64,000 bases of DNA. Source: Dehalobacterium formicoaceticum (lineage in GTDB: Bacteria > Bacillota > Dehalobacteriia > Dehalobacteriales > Dehalobacteriaceae). A program made the translations under genes and the position numbers. The stretch is from positions 2,734,501 through 2,798,500 of the forward strand of contig NZ_CP022121.1 of the NCBI RefSeq assembly GCF_002224645.1, written 5' to 3'. The notes beneath the pieces were generated by a model. That model saw only the letters and a program-made list of their open reading frames with translations, searched no databases and had not been told where the DNA came from. Below are positions 1 to 8,741 of this stretch, one piece after another (the first letter of the stretch is position 1; every line of letters begins with the position of its first letter).

Positions 1-250
1 CCTGACCATCCTTTAATCTTTGAGCAACCTCTTGAAAAAATTTGGCCGGCGTCCCTTTGGTTTGGCTTTCTGCAGCTTTTAAGGCTTGAGGCAGGGGCGT
101 CAGAGTATACATGATTTCCGTTTCCAGGGTTTGGAGACCAAACTGGATCTGTCTTATTTCTTCCACATGTTTGGTGATGTTTTTACCCAAGAGGGTACCG
201 ATCAGGCCGCAGGTGATGATCACCATCCCCGCTCCGATTAATTTGATCAT
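1..250 (-). CDS. spoIIIAB: Stage III sporulation protein AB (3' part outside window)
   Basis: The visible N-terminal 83 codons begin MIKLIGAGMVIITCGLIGT, a membrane-anchor segment, and continue into a charged helical region (KNITKHVEEIRQIQFGLQTL). This matches SpoIIIAB, a component of the SpoIIIA complex built between mother cell and forespore membranes during engulfment. Its ATG overlaps the spoIIIAA stop codon as ATGA, so the two are translationally coupled. The gene runs off the left edge and has no stop in the window. Identity rests on the N-terminus and on its position after spoIIIAA. Confidence 0.88.
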   Translation of the reverse strand, partial: MIKLIGAGMVIITCGLIGTLLGKNITKHVEEIRQIQFGLQTLETEIMYTLTPLPQALKAAESQTKGTPAKFFQEVAQRLKDGQ

Positions 251-1263
251 GATTTCATCCTCCCTTCCAATAAGGGCTTCCATTCCCGATCATAGATCTG
301 TTCAATGGTACCGGGACCGTTTCTGCGACTTAAAACTACATAACGTTCAAAGACCTTATCCCTGATAAATTCTCTGATCACAGGCCGGTTTAGAAGATCT
401 TCCCTACCCATACCATGAACGGTAGTTAAGATTTTAATGCCGGCATGGATCACTTCTTCCAGGGCTTTGCCATCCTCAATACGTCCTACCTCATCTGTGG
501 CGATCACCTGTGGAGCCATAGAACGCACCAGCATCATCATCCCCTCTGCCTTGGGACAGCCGTCTAATACATCCGTCCGATGTCCGATAGGCATTTGGGG
601 GATTCCGTCCAGGCATCCGGCAATTTCTGAACGTTCATCCACTAAACCCACGTCGATGGACTTAAAGCCGGGAAATCCATCTGAAAGCAGAGTGATGATA
701 TCCCGCACTAAGGTGGTTTTCCCTGCCTGGGGGGGAGAGATGATTAAGGTATGGCAGAGAGTATTCCTCTGCACCAAATGACCGATGATTTTGGCAGCAG
801 AACCGGCAACAAAACGTGCGACACGAATGTTGACCCCGGAGATTTGTTTTAAGGTACGGATCTTTCCTCCTTCCAGCACTGCCCGTCCGACAAAACCCAC
901 CCGGTGACCGCCGGGAAGGGTAAGAAAGCCTTTCTGCAATTCTTCTTCCAAGGCATAGAGGGAGGAATTAGATAATAAGGAAACGGTTTTATCCAAGGTT
1001 CCCTTGCCCAGGGTAAGACTTGTCTCCCATTTCTCCGTTAAATCCCCTTGAGATGTAAGATACTGATCTCTGCATCTTTGTTTCAGCAACACCGGCGCAT
1101 GTATGCGCAGTCTGATTTCCTCCAGGGTTTGGATTTCCGGAGCGAGCAGCTGGTTTAATAAAATGCGCAGATCAGGAGCAAGAAAAGGAAATATTTCCTT
1201 TTTTATCTTTTCTTCGATTAGGTTTTCTTGTTTAATTGCAGGTATTTCATAGATCATAGACAC
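247..1263 (-). CDS. spoIIIAA: Stage III sporulation protein AA, ATPase
   Basis: This is the AAA-type secretion-like ATPase of the SpoIIIA-SpoIIQ channel, needed for late forespore gene expression. About 338 residues. A Walker A motif (SPPQAGKTT) sits near residue 180, preceded by the GGHRVGFVGR segment and followed by VDERSEIAG and ATDEVGR, all typical of the family. I place the start at a GTG because AAGGAGGGG lies 5 bases upstream of it; an ATG two codons later (1257) is possible, and a longer reading from 1290 would put the ribosome site inside the gene. Expression in the mother cell under sigma-E is expected from the family; I did not find a convincing sigma-E site in the short upstream gap. 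Confidence 0.95.
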   Translation of the reverse strand: MSMIYEIPAIKQENLIEEKIKKEIFPFLAPDLRILLNQLLAPEIQTLEEIRLRIHAPVLLKQRCRDQYLTSQGDLTEKWETSLTLGKGTLDKTVSLLSNSSLYALEEELQKGFLTLPGGHRVGFVGRAVLEGGKIRTLKQISGVNIRVARFVAGSAAKIIGHLVQRNTLCHTLIISPPQAGKTTLVRDIITLLSDGFPGFKSIDVGLVDERSEIAGCLDGIPQMPIGHRTDVLDGCPKAEGMMMLVRSMAPQVIATDEVGRIEDGKALEEVIHAGIKILTTVHGMGREDLLNRPVIREFIRDKVFERYVVLSRRNGPGTIEQIYDREWKPLLEGRMKS

Positions 1264-1314
1264 CTTTGTCCCCTCCTTATACCTATTCATATTAAGAGGA
1301 CAAGCAAATTAGAA

Positions 1315-1342
1315 CAAAAAAAAGAAGGCTTGCGCCTTCTTA
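1315..1342 (-). terminator. Rho-independent terminator after CD1247-type gene
   Basis: The 8 bp stem AAGAAGGC/GCCTTCTT with a 4-base loop is followed on the minus strand by eight T's. It overlaps the stop codon of the gene ending at 1340 and separates the aro/efp transcript from spoIIIAA. Confidence 0.88.
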
Positions 1343-1825
1343 AATATCTTCTGTATGGGATTCTTTTTCCTCATCATCATCATCGAAATCAAATTCATCC
1401 AGCTCGTGGTCCCCACAGCATGTGCAGGGATCATCATAACTGCCGTCATTTATATATACTACTTCATCGCAGTGGGGGCAAGTGACTTCGATCAGGTCAT
1501 CATCCTCTAAAATGTCTGCATCAAAACAAACAATATCGTTGCAGTTGGGACATTTTACTTCTACATAATCTGTGTCGTCTTCGTCATCATCTTCGTCATC
1601 TTCATCATAGAAATCATCTTCCAAATCAGTTAAATCATCATCAATACCTTCCAGGTAATCTTCCATTTCGGACTGCTGCATTTCCAGATCAGTAATGGAT
1701 AGCGCCATTTCTTCCAAAACATTGATGATTTGTTTAATTACTTTCCCTTCCTTAGTTTCTTCAGAAATCCCCAATCCTTCTGCCAAACCTTGTAAGTATG
1801 CAATTTGTTGTTTTAGATCCTTCAT
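1340..1825 (-). CDS. CD1247 N-terminal domain-type acidic zinc-ribbon protein
   Basis: 161 residues. The N-terminus (MKDLKQQIAYLQGLAEGLG) is the helical CD1247 N-terminal domain found in Clostridia. A very acidic linker rich in D and E follows, then two CxxC pairs (CPNC...CPHC) that look like a zinc ribbon, then a CTCC motif and another acidic tail. Function is unknown. The start is set by AGGAGG seven bases before the ATG; an upstream ATG at 1843 lies before that ribosome site. It is the last gene of the aro-efp run and ends in a strong terminator. The family name is from memory of the domain and not from a search. Confidence 0.8.
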   Translation of the reverse strand: MKDLKQQIAYLQGLAEGLGISEETKEGKVIKQIINVLEEMALSITDLEMQQSEMEDYLEGIDDDLTDLEDDFYDEDDEDDDEDDTDYVEVKCPNCNDIVCFDADILEDDDLIEVTCPHCDEVVYINDGSYDDPCTCCGDHELDEFDFDDDDEEKESHTEDI

Positions 1826-1905
1826 TTTAAAACCTCCTATCATTTTAACTTATAATTGAAAGAACTCTATCTTTCTAGTATGCCTTAATGTAAGATGTTT
1901 TAATC

Positions 1906-2463
1906 TTAAGCTCGTCCAATATAATCCCCTGTTTTCGTATTAATGGTTATCAGATCCCCGACATTAATAAAGAAAGGAACCCGCACCACAGCTCCGGTTT
2001 CCACTGTGGCAGGTTTGGAACCGCCGGAAGCCGTATCACCTTTGATACCCGGTTCCGTCTCCGTAACCTCCAGATCTACTTGAGATGGCAAATCGACACC
2101 GATTACCTGATTCTGGAAAAGGAGAATATGTATGTTCATGTTTTCTTTGAGATACTTTTTGCCATCACCGATTTGATCATCATTCAACGACATTTGTTCA
2201 AAATTATTGACATCCATCATCACAAAGGCTGTCCCATCATGGTATAAATATTGCATTTCCTTTCGTTCCAAATGAGCTTTGGGAAGCTTTTCACCTGCAT
2301 TAAAGGTCTTTTCAATCGTTGCTCCGGTACGAACATTCCTCAGCTTAGAACGGACAAAAGCAGACCCCTTCCCCGGTTTGACATGTTGGAAATCCACCAC
2401 TTGATAGGCATCTCCATCTAATTGAATGGTCACCCCTGTGCGGAAATCATTTGTTGAAATCAT
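1906..2463 (-). CDS. efp: Translation elongation factor P
   Basis: EF-P relieves ribosome stalling at polyproline stretches. The 185-residue length and the three-domain layout fit. The loop [11 protein letters not shown] carries Lys32, the position modified in many bacteria, although the modifying enzyme varies and none is recognisable here. The C-terminus ([24 protein letters not shown]) is typical. AGGAGG precedes the ATG. It follows aroQ, as in many Firmicutes, but the usual intervening Xaa-Pro peptidase gene is absent. Confidence 0.97.
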   Translation of the reverse strand: MISTNDFRTGVTIQLDGDAYQVVDFQHVKPGKGSAFVRSKLRNVRTGATIEKTFNAGEKLPKAHLERKEMQYLYHDGTAFVMMDVNNFEQMSLNDDQIGDGKKYLKENMNIHILLFQNQVIGVDLPSQVDLEVTETEPGIKGDTASGGSKPATVETGAVVRVPFFINVGDLITINTKTGDYIGRA

Positions 2464-2514
2464 TGAAATACCTCCTAGTTGACAACTAAATTTTATGCGT
2501 TGAAATGACTTTTT

Positions 2515-2955
2515 TTAACGCCGCTTGATCATGTTCAAAGCCGCAAAGAAAGCCATTTCATAACCAAAATGGCCAAATCCGCTCACCTGTCCCGCAGCTA
2601 CAGGAGCAATGACAGAATGATGCCTAAACTCTTCCCGGGCATATATATTGGATAAATGAACCTCGATGACAGGAGTTTGAATTGCTTTTACAGCATCACG
2701 AATGGCAATACTATAATGGGTATATGCAGCAGGATTTAAGATCACACAATCAGAGGTACTGCCTTCGTCATGCAAAAGATTGATAATCTCCCCTTCCACA
2801 TTAGACTGGGCAAACACCATGGTAATGTGAAATTTTTCCCCCAATTGAGTAAGGTTTTCATTAATCCTTTCCAGGGAACCATCCCCATAAACTTCTCTTT
2901 CTCGTAAGCCGAGGAGATTCAGGTTCGGTCCGTGCAAGACCAGGATTTTTGCCAT
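2515..2955 (-). CDS. aroQ: Type II 3-dehydroquinate dehydratase
   Basis: Third step of the shikimate pathway: dehydration of 3-dehydroquinate to 3-dehydroshikimate in the cytosol. The 146-residue size, GPNLNLLG at residues 9-16, the catalytic-loop Arg/Tyr (REREVYG), NPAAYTH, and EVHLSNIYAREEFRHHS are the standard type II signatures. It belongs to the same directional gene run as aroC-aroK-aroB but is separated from them by tldD-pmbA. Confidence 0.96.
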   Translation of the reverse strand: MAKILVLHGPNLNLLGLREREVYGDGSLERINENLTQLGEKFHITMVFAQSNVEGEIINLLHDEGSTSDCVILNPAAYTHYSIAIRDAVKAIQTPVIEVHLSNIYAREEFRHHSVIAPVAAGQVSGFGHFGYEMAFFAALNMIKRR

Positions 2956-3013
2956 ACCTTACCACCAGCCTTTCGTTAGCATTTTATCACAGATTTATTT
3001 ATTTGAACAGTAG

Positions 3014-4360
3014 TTAACAGCCGCTGACCGTCATTTTAGCGATTTTTAAAGTAGGACTGCCTTTACCCACAAAGAAGGTTAAATCCGAACCTACGCCATC
3101 AATGTTGGAAAATAAGTCAAAAACATTGCCGGCGATAGCGATTCCCCGCACAGGCTTGGTTAATTCACCCTTTTCAATCAATAAGCCGCTGGCGCCTAAA
3201 GAAAAGTCTCCAGAAATGGGATTTGCCGTATGCATGCCCATCACATCTGTAATATAAATTCCCTGATTGGCTTGTTTCAGCAATTCCTCTTTTTCTGTGT
3301 CTCCGCCGGCAATGTATAAATTGGTGGTACCTACTTCCGGCATTCCTTTATAGGAACCTCTGATGCCATTTCCTGTGGATTTTTTCCTTTCCTTGGCCCC
3401 TGTATAGGTGTTGTATAAAAAACCTGTCAGCATGCCATCTACAATCAGGTCATTTTTTTGACAGGGGACTCCTTCCCCGTCAAAAGGAGCAGACATAATT
3501 TCCCCTTTTCTGGCGCCGTCATCAATAATAGTGATCAGAGGTGAGGCCACCTGGGAATTGATCTTCCCGGCAAAAAAAGATTTGCTCTTTTGCACTGCTT
3601 CAGAAGACAAAGAATTCCCCATTAAGCCCAGGAATTTAGTCCCAATGTAAGGGTCCAATACGGTCACCATGGTTTGGGTACTAATGTTCTTGGCTCCCAG
3701 CATGCGCACGGCCTTTTCGGCTGCTTCCAGGGCGATTGCTTCCGGGTTTAATTCCTGATATTTTAAGCGATATTGAAAACCAAAACCCGTTTGGGAGTCT
3801 CCTCCTTCTTCTGCCACCAAAAAGGCAGAAGCACCGCAATAGGAACCCTGGTACTGCCCGTAAACCCCAAGGGTATTCATAATTACCACCTGATAAAACG
3901 CATCGGAATAAGCACATCGTTCTGTAATTTTAATGCGGGGATCATATTGCCTGGCTCGTCCTTCAATTTCTTTTGCCAGGGAAATTTTTTCTGATACAGG
4001 CACTTGAGGAATTTGGGGATCGATCAGATCCATTTCAGGATAGTAAGTAACAGGTTCCGGCAGGGTATAAAATTCATCCTGGGCTGTAATTTGAGCATTA
4101 TCAATCCCCTGGGTGACCATTTGATCTAAAGCAGTATCAGAAAAATCCGAGGAATAAGCAAACCCCAAACGGTTATGATGGAACAGACGCAGGCACAGCC
4201 CAATTTCCTCCGCTAATTTCATTGTCTCTACCTGCTGATCGCTCACATCAATAGATAAATCCCTGGACCTGGTTAAGAAAACCTCAGCCAAAGAAATTCC
4301 CCGAGATGAAACTGATTTCAGTACTTTTTCGCCAATATTTTGCAGATTAATCTCTGTCAC
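3014..4360 (-). CDS. pmbA: TldE/PmbA-family subunit of the TldD/E protease
   Basis: The non-catalytic partner of TldD; together they form a metallopeptidase that degrades unfolded or modified peptides. 448 residues. It shares the TldD fold, with paired motifs such as DDGARKGEIMSAPFDGEGVP and STGNGIRGSYKG, but has no HExxxH zinc motif, which marks it as the E subunit. It starts at GTG behind GAGGAGGG and lies 24 bases after tldD, so the pair is probably co-expressed and forms a heterodimer. Confidence 0.92.
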   Translation of the reverse strand: MTEINLQNIGEKVLKSVSSRGISLAEVFLTRSRDLSIDVSDQQVETMKLAEEIGLCLRLFHHNRLGFAYSSDFSDTALDQMVTQGIDNAQITAQDEFYTLPEPVTYYPEMDLIDPQIPQVPVSEKISLAKEIEGRARQYDPRIKITERCAYSDAFYQVVIMNTLGVYGQYQGSYCGASAFLVAEEGGDSQTGFGFQYRLKYQELNPEAIALEAAEKAVRMLGAKNISTQTMVTVLDPYIGTKFLGLMGNSLSSEAVQKSKSFFAGKINSQVASPLITIIDDGARKGEIMSAPFDGEGVPCQKNDLIVDGMLTGFLYNTYTGAKERKKSTGNGIRGSYKGMPEVGTTNLYIAGGDTEKEELLKQANQGIYITDVMGMHTANPISGDFSLGASGLLIEKGELTKPVRGIAIAGNVFDLFSNIDGVGSDLTFFVGKGSPTLKIAKMTVSGC

Positions 4361-4384
4361 TGTATTCCCTCCTCAAGTACCACA

Positions 4385-5806
4385 TTATAAACGTTTCATG
4401 GTGGTTTTGCTCTTCGCCTCAGTCTGCGCAGTGCCCCCCACGATCAGTTCCTGAATACGGATGGTAGGTTGGGCATCGGACACAGGAGCTCCCTGACCAT
4501 CCTTACCGCAAGTGCCGATGGCAAAACCTAAATCGGAGCCGACCCGATCCACCATGACCAAAGCTTGGGGGCCATTGCCGGTGAGCGTTGCGCCCCGAAC
4601 CAAGTTCTTAATCTCACCATCTTCGATGATGTAACCTTCCGCCACATCAAACACAAAGTCACCGTTGGTAGTATTGACTTGACCGCCGCCCATCCTTTTC
4701 ACAAAGATGCCATTTTTCGTATCTTTGATAATTTTTTCCGGGTCATCTTTACCGGCGGCAATATAAGTATTGGTCATGCGCGGGATGGGTTTTTCCCGAT
4801 AAGATTCCCGCCGGCCATTACCGGTGGATTTCTGATGATCCTTTTGAGCGGTGAGATGATCGTACATATAACCTTTTAAAACTCCGTTCTCAATCAGAGT
4901 TTTCTTTTGCCCATGGATTCCTTCGTCATCAAAGCGGTAGGTACCGAATTTTCCTAAAATAGTAGCATCATCTACCACGGCGACCAAAGAAGAGGCCACC
5001 TTTTGCCCAATTTTATCACCATAAACAGATAATTTCTTTTGCACCAAATCCGCTTCCAAACCGTGGCCGCAGGCTTCGTGAACCATGGTGCCTCCTGCCT
5101 CCGATGCCATGACCACTGTCATTTTGCCTGCCGGAGCAGGGGCTGCCTTTAAAAGAGCGCATGCTCTTTCTCCGGCAGCCTTGCCTAATTCTTCTGCATT
5201 ATGACATTTAAAGATTTCAAAGCCCTGGGTGCCTCCTAATGATTCGTAACCTGTCTGTACCTGACCTTGATCGGAAGCTACGGCATGAACAATCAGTCGG
5301 GTTCGGATGCGGCGATCTTCCACTTGGTCACCCAAGGAATTAGCGATCAATACATCCTGAATCACATCCCCATAGCCGACAGAAACTTGTTTAATTTTTT
5401 CGTCAATGTTCCGGGCTCCCTGATTGGCCAGCTGAACTTGTTCCACCTTATGGGAAACAGATACTTGATGAGGAGGCATTTCTATTTCAAAATCAAATTG
5501 AGGCATTTTTTTAGTGATTTTGACAGGTTTGTTGCTGCGCTCGCTTTTAGCCGCCCGGGAAGCGATCTGGGCAACCTCCAAAAGCCCGTCAAGAGATACA
5601 TCATTGGTGTAGGCATAAGAAGTGGTTTCACCGCTGATCACCCGCACACCGGCTCCCATATCTATCCCTGTATTGACCCGTTCAATTTTATTGTCTTCGC
5701 AGCCAATGCCCGTGGTAACTTTTTTTTCCATAAAAATATCGGCAAAGTCACCCCCTGCTGCCAGAGCTTTATCCAATATTTTTTCCAATTCATTTTTTGA
5801 GAGCAT
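4385..5806 (-). CDS. tldD: TldD-family metalloprotease, catalytic subunit
   Basis: 473 residues with the HEACGHGLEAD zinc motif (HExxxH), followed by FDDEGIHGQKK and STGNGRRESYRE, all typical of TldD. It acts with the downstream PmbA/TldE-like subunit. In other bacteria this pair trims peptide precursors and removes damaged peptides; no precursor peptide gene is visible beside it. The start is taken at MLSKNELEK because AAAGGA lies 11 bases upstream; the earlier ATGATG at 5836 lacks a ribosome site. It lies between aroB and pmbA. Confidence 0.92.
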   Translation of the reverse strand: MLSKNELEKILDKALAAGGDFADIFMEKKVTTGIGCEDNKIERVNTGIDMGAGVRVISGETTSYAYTNDVSLDGLLEVAQIASRAAKSERSNKPVKITKKMPQFDFEIEMPPHQVSVSHKVEQVQLANQGARNIDEKIKQVSVGYGDVIQDVLIANSLGDQVEDRRIRTRLIVHAVASDQGQVQTGYESLGGTQGFEIFKCHNAEELGKAAGERACALLKAAPAPAGKMTVVMASEAGGTMVHEACGHGLEADLVQKKLSVYGDKIGQKVASSLVAVVDDATILGKFGTYRFDDEGIHGQKKTLIENGVLKGYMYDHLTAQKDHQKSTGNGRRESYREKPIPRMTNTYIAAGKDDPEKIIKDTKNGIFVKRMGGGQVNTTNGDFVFDVAEGYIIEDGEIKNLVRGATLTGNGPQALVMVDRVGSDLGFAIGTCGKDGQGAPVSDAQPTIRIQELIVGGTAQTEAKSKTTMKRL

Positions 5807-5855
5807 GTTTTTTACAGTCCTTTCAAAAAACATCATACAGGAAATTTTAATCTCT

Positions 5856-6929
5856 TTATCCTTGGAGTTCCTGTTCCACCACTTTTCGAATCAATGAAGG
5901 CTCCACCGGGGCGATCTGAACCGATCCGATGGCAGTAGGCAGGATAAAATTAATATTACCAGACTGGGCCTTTTTATCCGCCTGGATATGAAACCATAAT
6001 TCATCCCAATTCACCCCGGTAAAGCGGATGGGAAGTCCGGTCCGAAGAATAAGTTTCTTGATTCTGTCCGTCTCTTCTTTGGTGATCAGTCCCATTTCCT
6101 GGGCAATTAAAGCAGCGCCAACCATGCCAACGGCCACCGCCTCACCGTGACGATAAACCTGATAAGAAGTGGCTGCCTCCAGCCCATGACCGATAGTGTG
6201 GCCAAAATTTAAAATGGCGCGCTGACCCTGATCCAATTCATCATTTTTGACCACCTGAGCTTTGATAGTACATGATTTTTCAATAATCTCCGTCAAAAAA
6301 TGATCATCATAAACAGTATGTTCTTCTAAGTAAGAAAAAAATTGATCATCTGCAATGACCCCATATTTGATAACCTCCGCCATGCCGGAACGGATTTCCC
6401 GTGACTCCAGCGTGGAAATGGTATCAATATCTATAAAAACCAATTTCGGCTGATAAAAGGCGCCGATCAGGTTTTTTCCCCGGGGATGATTCACGGCAAC
6501 CTTGCCTCCCACGCTGGCATCCACCTGGGCCAAAAGAGTGGTGGGAACCTGGATAAAATTGATGCCCCGCATGTAGGTCGCGGCTGCAAATCCGGCCATA
6601 TCACCGATTACTCCTCCGCCTAAGGCCAGCATGGTACCATAACGGTCCAAGCCAAAAGAAACAGCATGATCATAAATACGGGATACAGTTTCCAAAGTTT
6701 TAAAATCCTCTCCATCGGGTAAGATCAGTGTTTCCAGAGCAAAACCCGCTTCCCGGAGTGTCTTTGCAACCACATCTCCGTATAGGGGGGCAACAGTCGT
6801 GTTGGTGATGATGAGAATTTTCTCCGGAATTTTTAATTTTTTTAATTCAGTTCCCAGATGTGCCAGCATCTTTGAACCAATTTGAATTTGGTAACTGCGG
6901 GCTCCTAATAAAACCTCAACTTTTTTCAT
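5856..6929 (-). CDS. aroB: 3-dehydroquinate synthase
   Basis: Second shikimate step: NAD- and metal-dependent conversion of DAHP to 3-dehydroquinate. 357 residues. GGGVIGDMAGF, the active-site run GGKVAVNHPRGKNLIG, and the metal-binding histidines in NFGHTIGHGLE and YRHGEAV are present. Its start overlaps the end of aroK by 14 bases, showing translational coupling in the aroC-aroK-aroB block. Confidence 0.97.
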   Translation of the reverse strand: MKKVEVLLGARSYQIQIGSKMLAHLGTELKKLKIPEKILIITNTTVAPLYGDVVAKTLREAGFALETLILPDGEDFKTLETVSRIYDHAVSFGLDRYGTMLALGGGVIGDMAGFAAATYMRGINFIQVPTTLLAQVDASVGGKVAVNHPRGKNLIGAFYQPKLVFIDIDTISTLESREIRSGMAEVIKYGVIADDQFFSYLEEHTVYDDHFLTEIIEKSCTIKAQVVKNDELDQGQRAILNFGHTIGHGLEAATSYQVYRHGEAVAVGMVGAALIAQEMGLITKEETDRIKKLILRTGLPIRFTGVNWDELWFHIQADKKAQSGNINFILPTAIGSVQIAPVEPSLIRKVVEQELQG

Positions 6930-7443
6930 AACTCCATTTTTCCTTTACGATACGTATGATTTGTCTTGCCGAATCTTCAATATCCTGACGGGAAGTATCT
7001 ATAGTAGCATCCGCATAATAATGATAGCTTTCTTCCCTTTCCGCCAAAAGATTATTAACATTTTCTAAGTTGCGACCCTTAGCCAACAAGGGCCGGGTAT
7101 TCTTTCTGGATACACGCTCTAAAATAACCTCCGGATCAGCGGTGAGGAGCACAAAATAACCATTCTTTTTCAAAGCTTCCATACTTTTGTGATTTAAAAT
7201 GGCACCTCCTCCGGTGGCAATCACTAAGTGATCCCCCTTGGCCAATTTTTCTAAAACCAGGTCTTCCTCGGAACGAAAACGAATTTCCCCGTGTTTGCGG
7301 AAAATCTGATTCACGGTCAACCCTGTTACTTCTTCAATCATTTGATCCGAATCAACAAACTTAAAGTTTAAAGCACGGGCTATGACCCGGCCAATGGCAC
7401 TTTTCCCTGTTCCCATAAAACCGATTAAAACGATATTGGGCAT
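6916..7443 (-). CDS. aroK: Shikimate kinase
   Basis: Phosphorylates shikimate with ATP. 175 residues from the chosen ATG. P-loop GFMGTGKSAIGR lies at the N-terminus, then the shikimate-binding DSDQMIEE and FRSEE, GGGAI, and the RPLL lid region. The start two bases after aroC ends is preferred over an in-frame extension to 7593, which would lie entirely within aroC. An AGGTG sits just upstream. Confidence 0.96.
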   Translation of the reverse strand: MPNIVLIGFMGTGKSAIGRVIARALNFKFVDSDQMIEEVTGLTVNQIFRKHGEIRFRSEEDLVLEKLAKGDHLVIATGGGAILNHKSMEALKKNGYFVLLTADPEVILERVSRKNTRPLLAKGRNLENVNNLLAEREESYHYYADATIDTSRQDIEDSARQIIRIVKEKWSYEKS

Positions 7444-7445
7444 AA

Positions 7446-8609
7446 CTACACCTGCCTTAAATATATTCTGTATTTCTTCACCCTTTCTTTCATTTCTTCC
7501 AGGGTATCTCCTCCAAACTTTTCTTGAAGTGAGCGGGCGATTTCCCATGCTGCCACTGCTTCCCCGACCACACAGGCGGCAGGAACAGCACATACATCGG
7601 ACCGTTCTACTTGGGCCGTTAACTTTTCCTTTGTAGCACGATCCACCGTATTCAAGGGCTTCATCAAAGTGGGAATCGGTTTCATGGCTGCCCGGATGAC
7701 GATGGGTTCACCGTTGGACATCCCCCCTTCGATGCCCCCGGCATGGTTGGAATAACGGAAAAAGCCGTTATTTTCTTCATACCCAATCTCATCATGTACT
7801 TTGGAACCCGGTTGGTCAGCTGACTGAATACCCAAGCCCACTTCTACACCTTTAATTCCCTGAATGCTCATTAAAGCCCCCGCTAAACGTCCGTCAATTT
7901 TCCGCTCCCAATGAACATGGCTGCCCAAGCCTGCGGGTACCTTGGTAATGATGATTTCAAAAACCCCTCCTAAGGTATCCCCTTCCTTTTTGGCCTGATC
8001 GATCATTCTCAAAATGTTTTCAGAAACTTGCTCATCAAAGCAGCGTACAGGAGAATTTTCTACTTGGGAAAATAACTCTTCCCAGGGAATTCCGGGCAGG
8101 GGATTGGTATCTTTGATCCCTCCAATCGCTACCACACGTCCAAAAACCATGATATCCATTTCCTTGAGCAGCGCTTTGGCCACTGCACCAACGGCTACCC
8201 GAGATGCTGTTTCCCGGGCACTGGATCTTTCCAGGATATTTCTCATATCACCCTGATCATATTTTATGCTGCCGGTTAAGTCGGCATGACCGGGACGTGG
8301 CCGGGTAATTTTTTTTGTTGTCATATCCGCTCCCGGTGCAGGTGACATCACTTCGGCCCAGTTCACCCAATCCCGGTTCTTAATTTGTAAGGTAATGGGG
8401 CTTCCCATGGTCAAACCATTACGCACCCCAGACAAAATTTCCACTTGATCTTGCTCAATCTGCATCCTGCCCCCCCGTCCATAACCCATCTGCCGGCGGG
8501 CTAATTCCTGGTTGATAAAATCGGCCGTTAGGGGCAAATTTGCCGGAAACCCTTCAATAATAGCTGTCAGCATCGGTCCGTGGGATTCTCCTGCTGTAAG
8601 AAAACGCAT
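7446..8609 (-). CDS. aroC: Chorismate synthase
   Basis: Last shikimate step: EPSP to chorismate using reduced FMN. 387 residues. Motifs [14 protein letters not shown] at the N-terminus, [13 protein letters not shown], and the [18 protein letters not shown] flavin-binding segment are diagnostic. AAAGGAGG precedes the ATG. It is the first gene of the aro run and has a promoter-like sequence about 70 bases upstream. Confidence 0.98.
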   Translation of the reverse strand: MRFLTAGESHGPMLTAIIEGFPANLPLTADFINQELARRQMGYGRGGRMQIEQDQVEILSGVRNGLTMGSPITLQIKNRDWVNWAEVMSPAPGADMTTKKITRPRPGHADLTGSIKYDQGDMRNILERSSARETASRVAVGAVAKALLKEMDIMVFGRVVAIGGIKDTNPLPGIPWEELFSQVENSPVRCFDEQVSENILRMIDQAKKEGDTLGGVFEIIITKVPAGLGSHVHWERKIDGRLAGALMSIQGIKGVEVGLGIQSADQPGSKVHDEIGYEENNGFFRYSNHAGGIEGGMSNGEPIVIRAAMKPIPTLMKPLNTVDRATKEKLTAQVERSDVCAVPAACVVGEAVAAWEIARSLQEKFGGDTLEEMKERVKKYRIYLRQV

Positions 8610-8650
8610 AGCCTGCCTCCTTTGTTCGTTTCAACGGATCTAATATACAG

Positions 8651-8677
8651 AAAGAACACGCAGTCCACGTGCTCTTT
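8651..8677 (-). other. Hairpin in the aroC leader
   Basis: AAAGAGCACG and CGTGTTCTTT form a 10 bp stem (one G-U pair) just downstream of the proposed promoter and before aroC. It has no long U tract. It could be a weak terminator for the pilus-side gene or a 5' leader structure for aroC. Confidence 0.45.
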
Positions 8678-8678
8678 A

Positions 8679-8707
8679 ATTATGCCGGGAAAATAAAACT
8701 TTGTCAA
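8679..8707 (-). promoter_or_regulatory. Sigma-A type promoter for the aro operon
   Basis: TTGACA, a 17-base spacer, then CATAAT on the minus strand, in the gap between the stalk-protein gene and aroC. The -35 is a perfect consensus and the -10 differs by one base. Transcription would start near 8672. Confidence 0.65.
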
Positions 8708-8741
8708 TTATTGGCCGGAATGATCCGGCTGGCAACTAGGT

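Noticed and set aside
5267-5800. A 177-codon plus-strand frame opposite tldD, and many similar antisense frames
   Set aside because: They are shadows of strongly supported genes and have no ribosome sites or family features.
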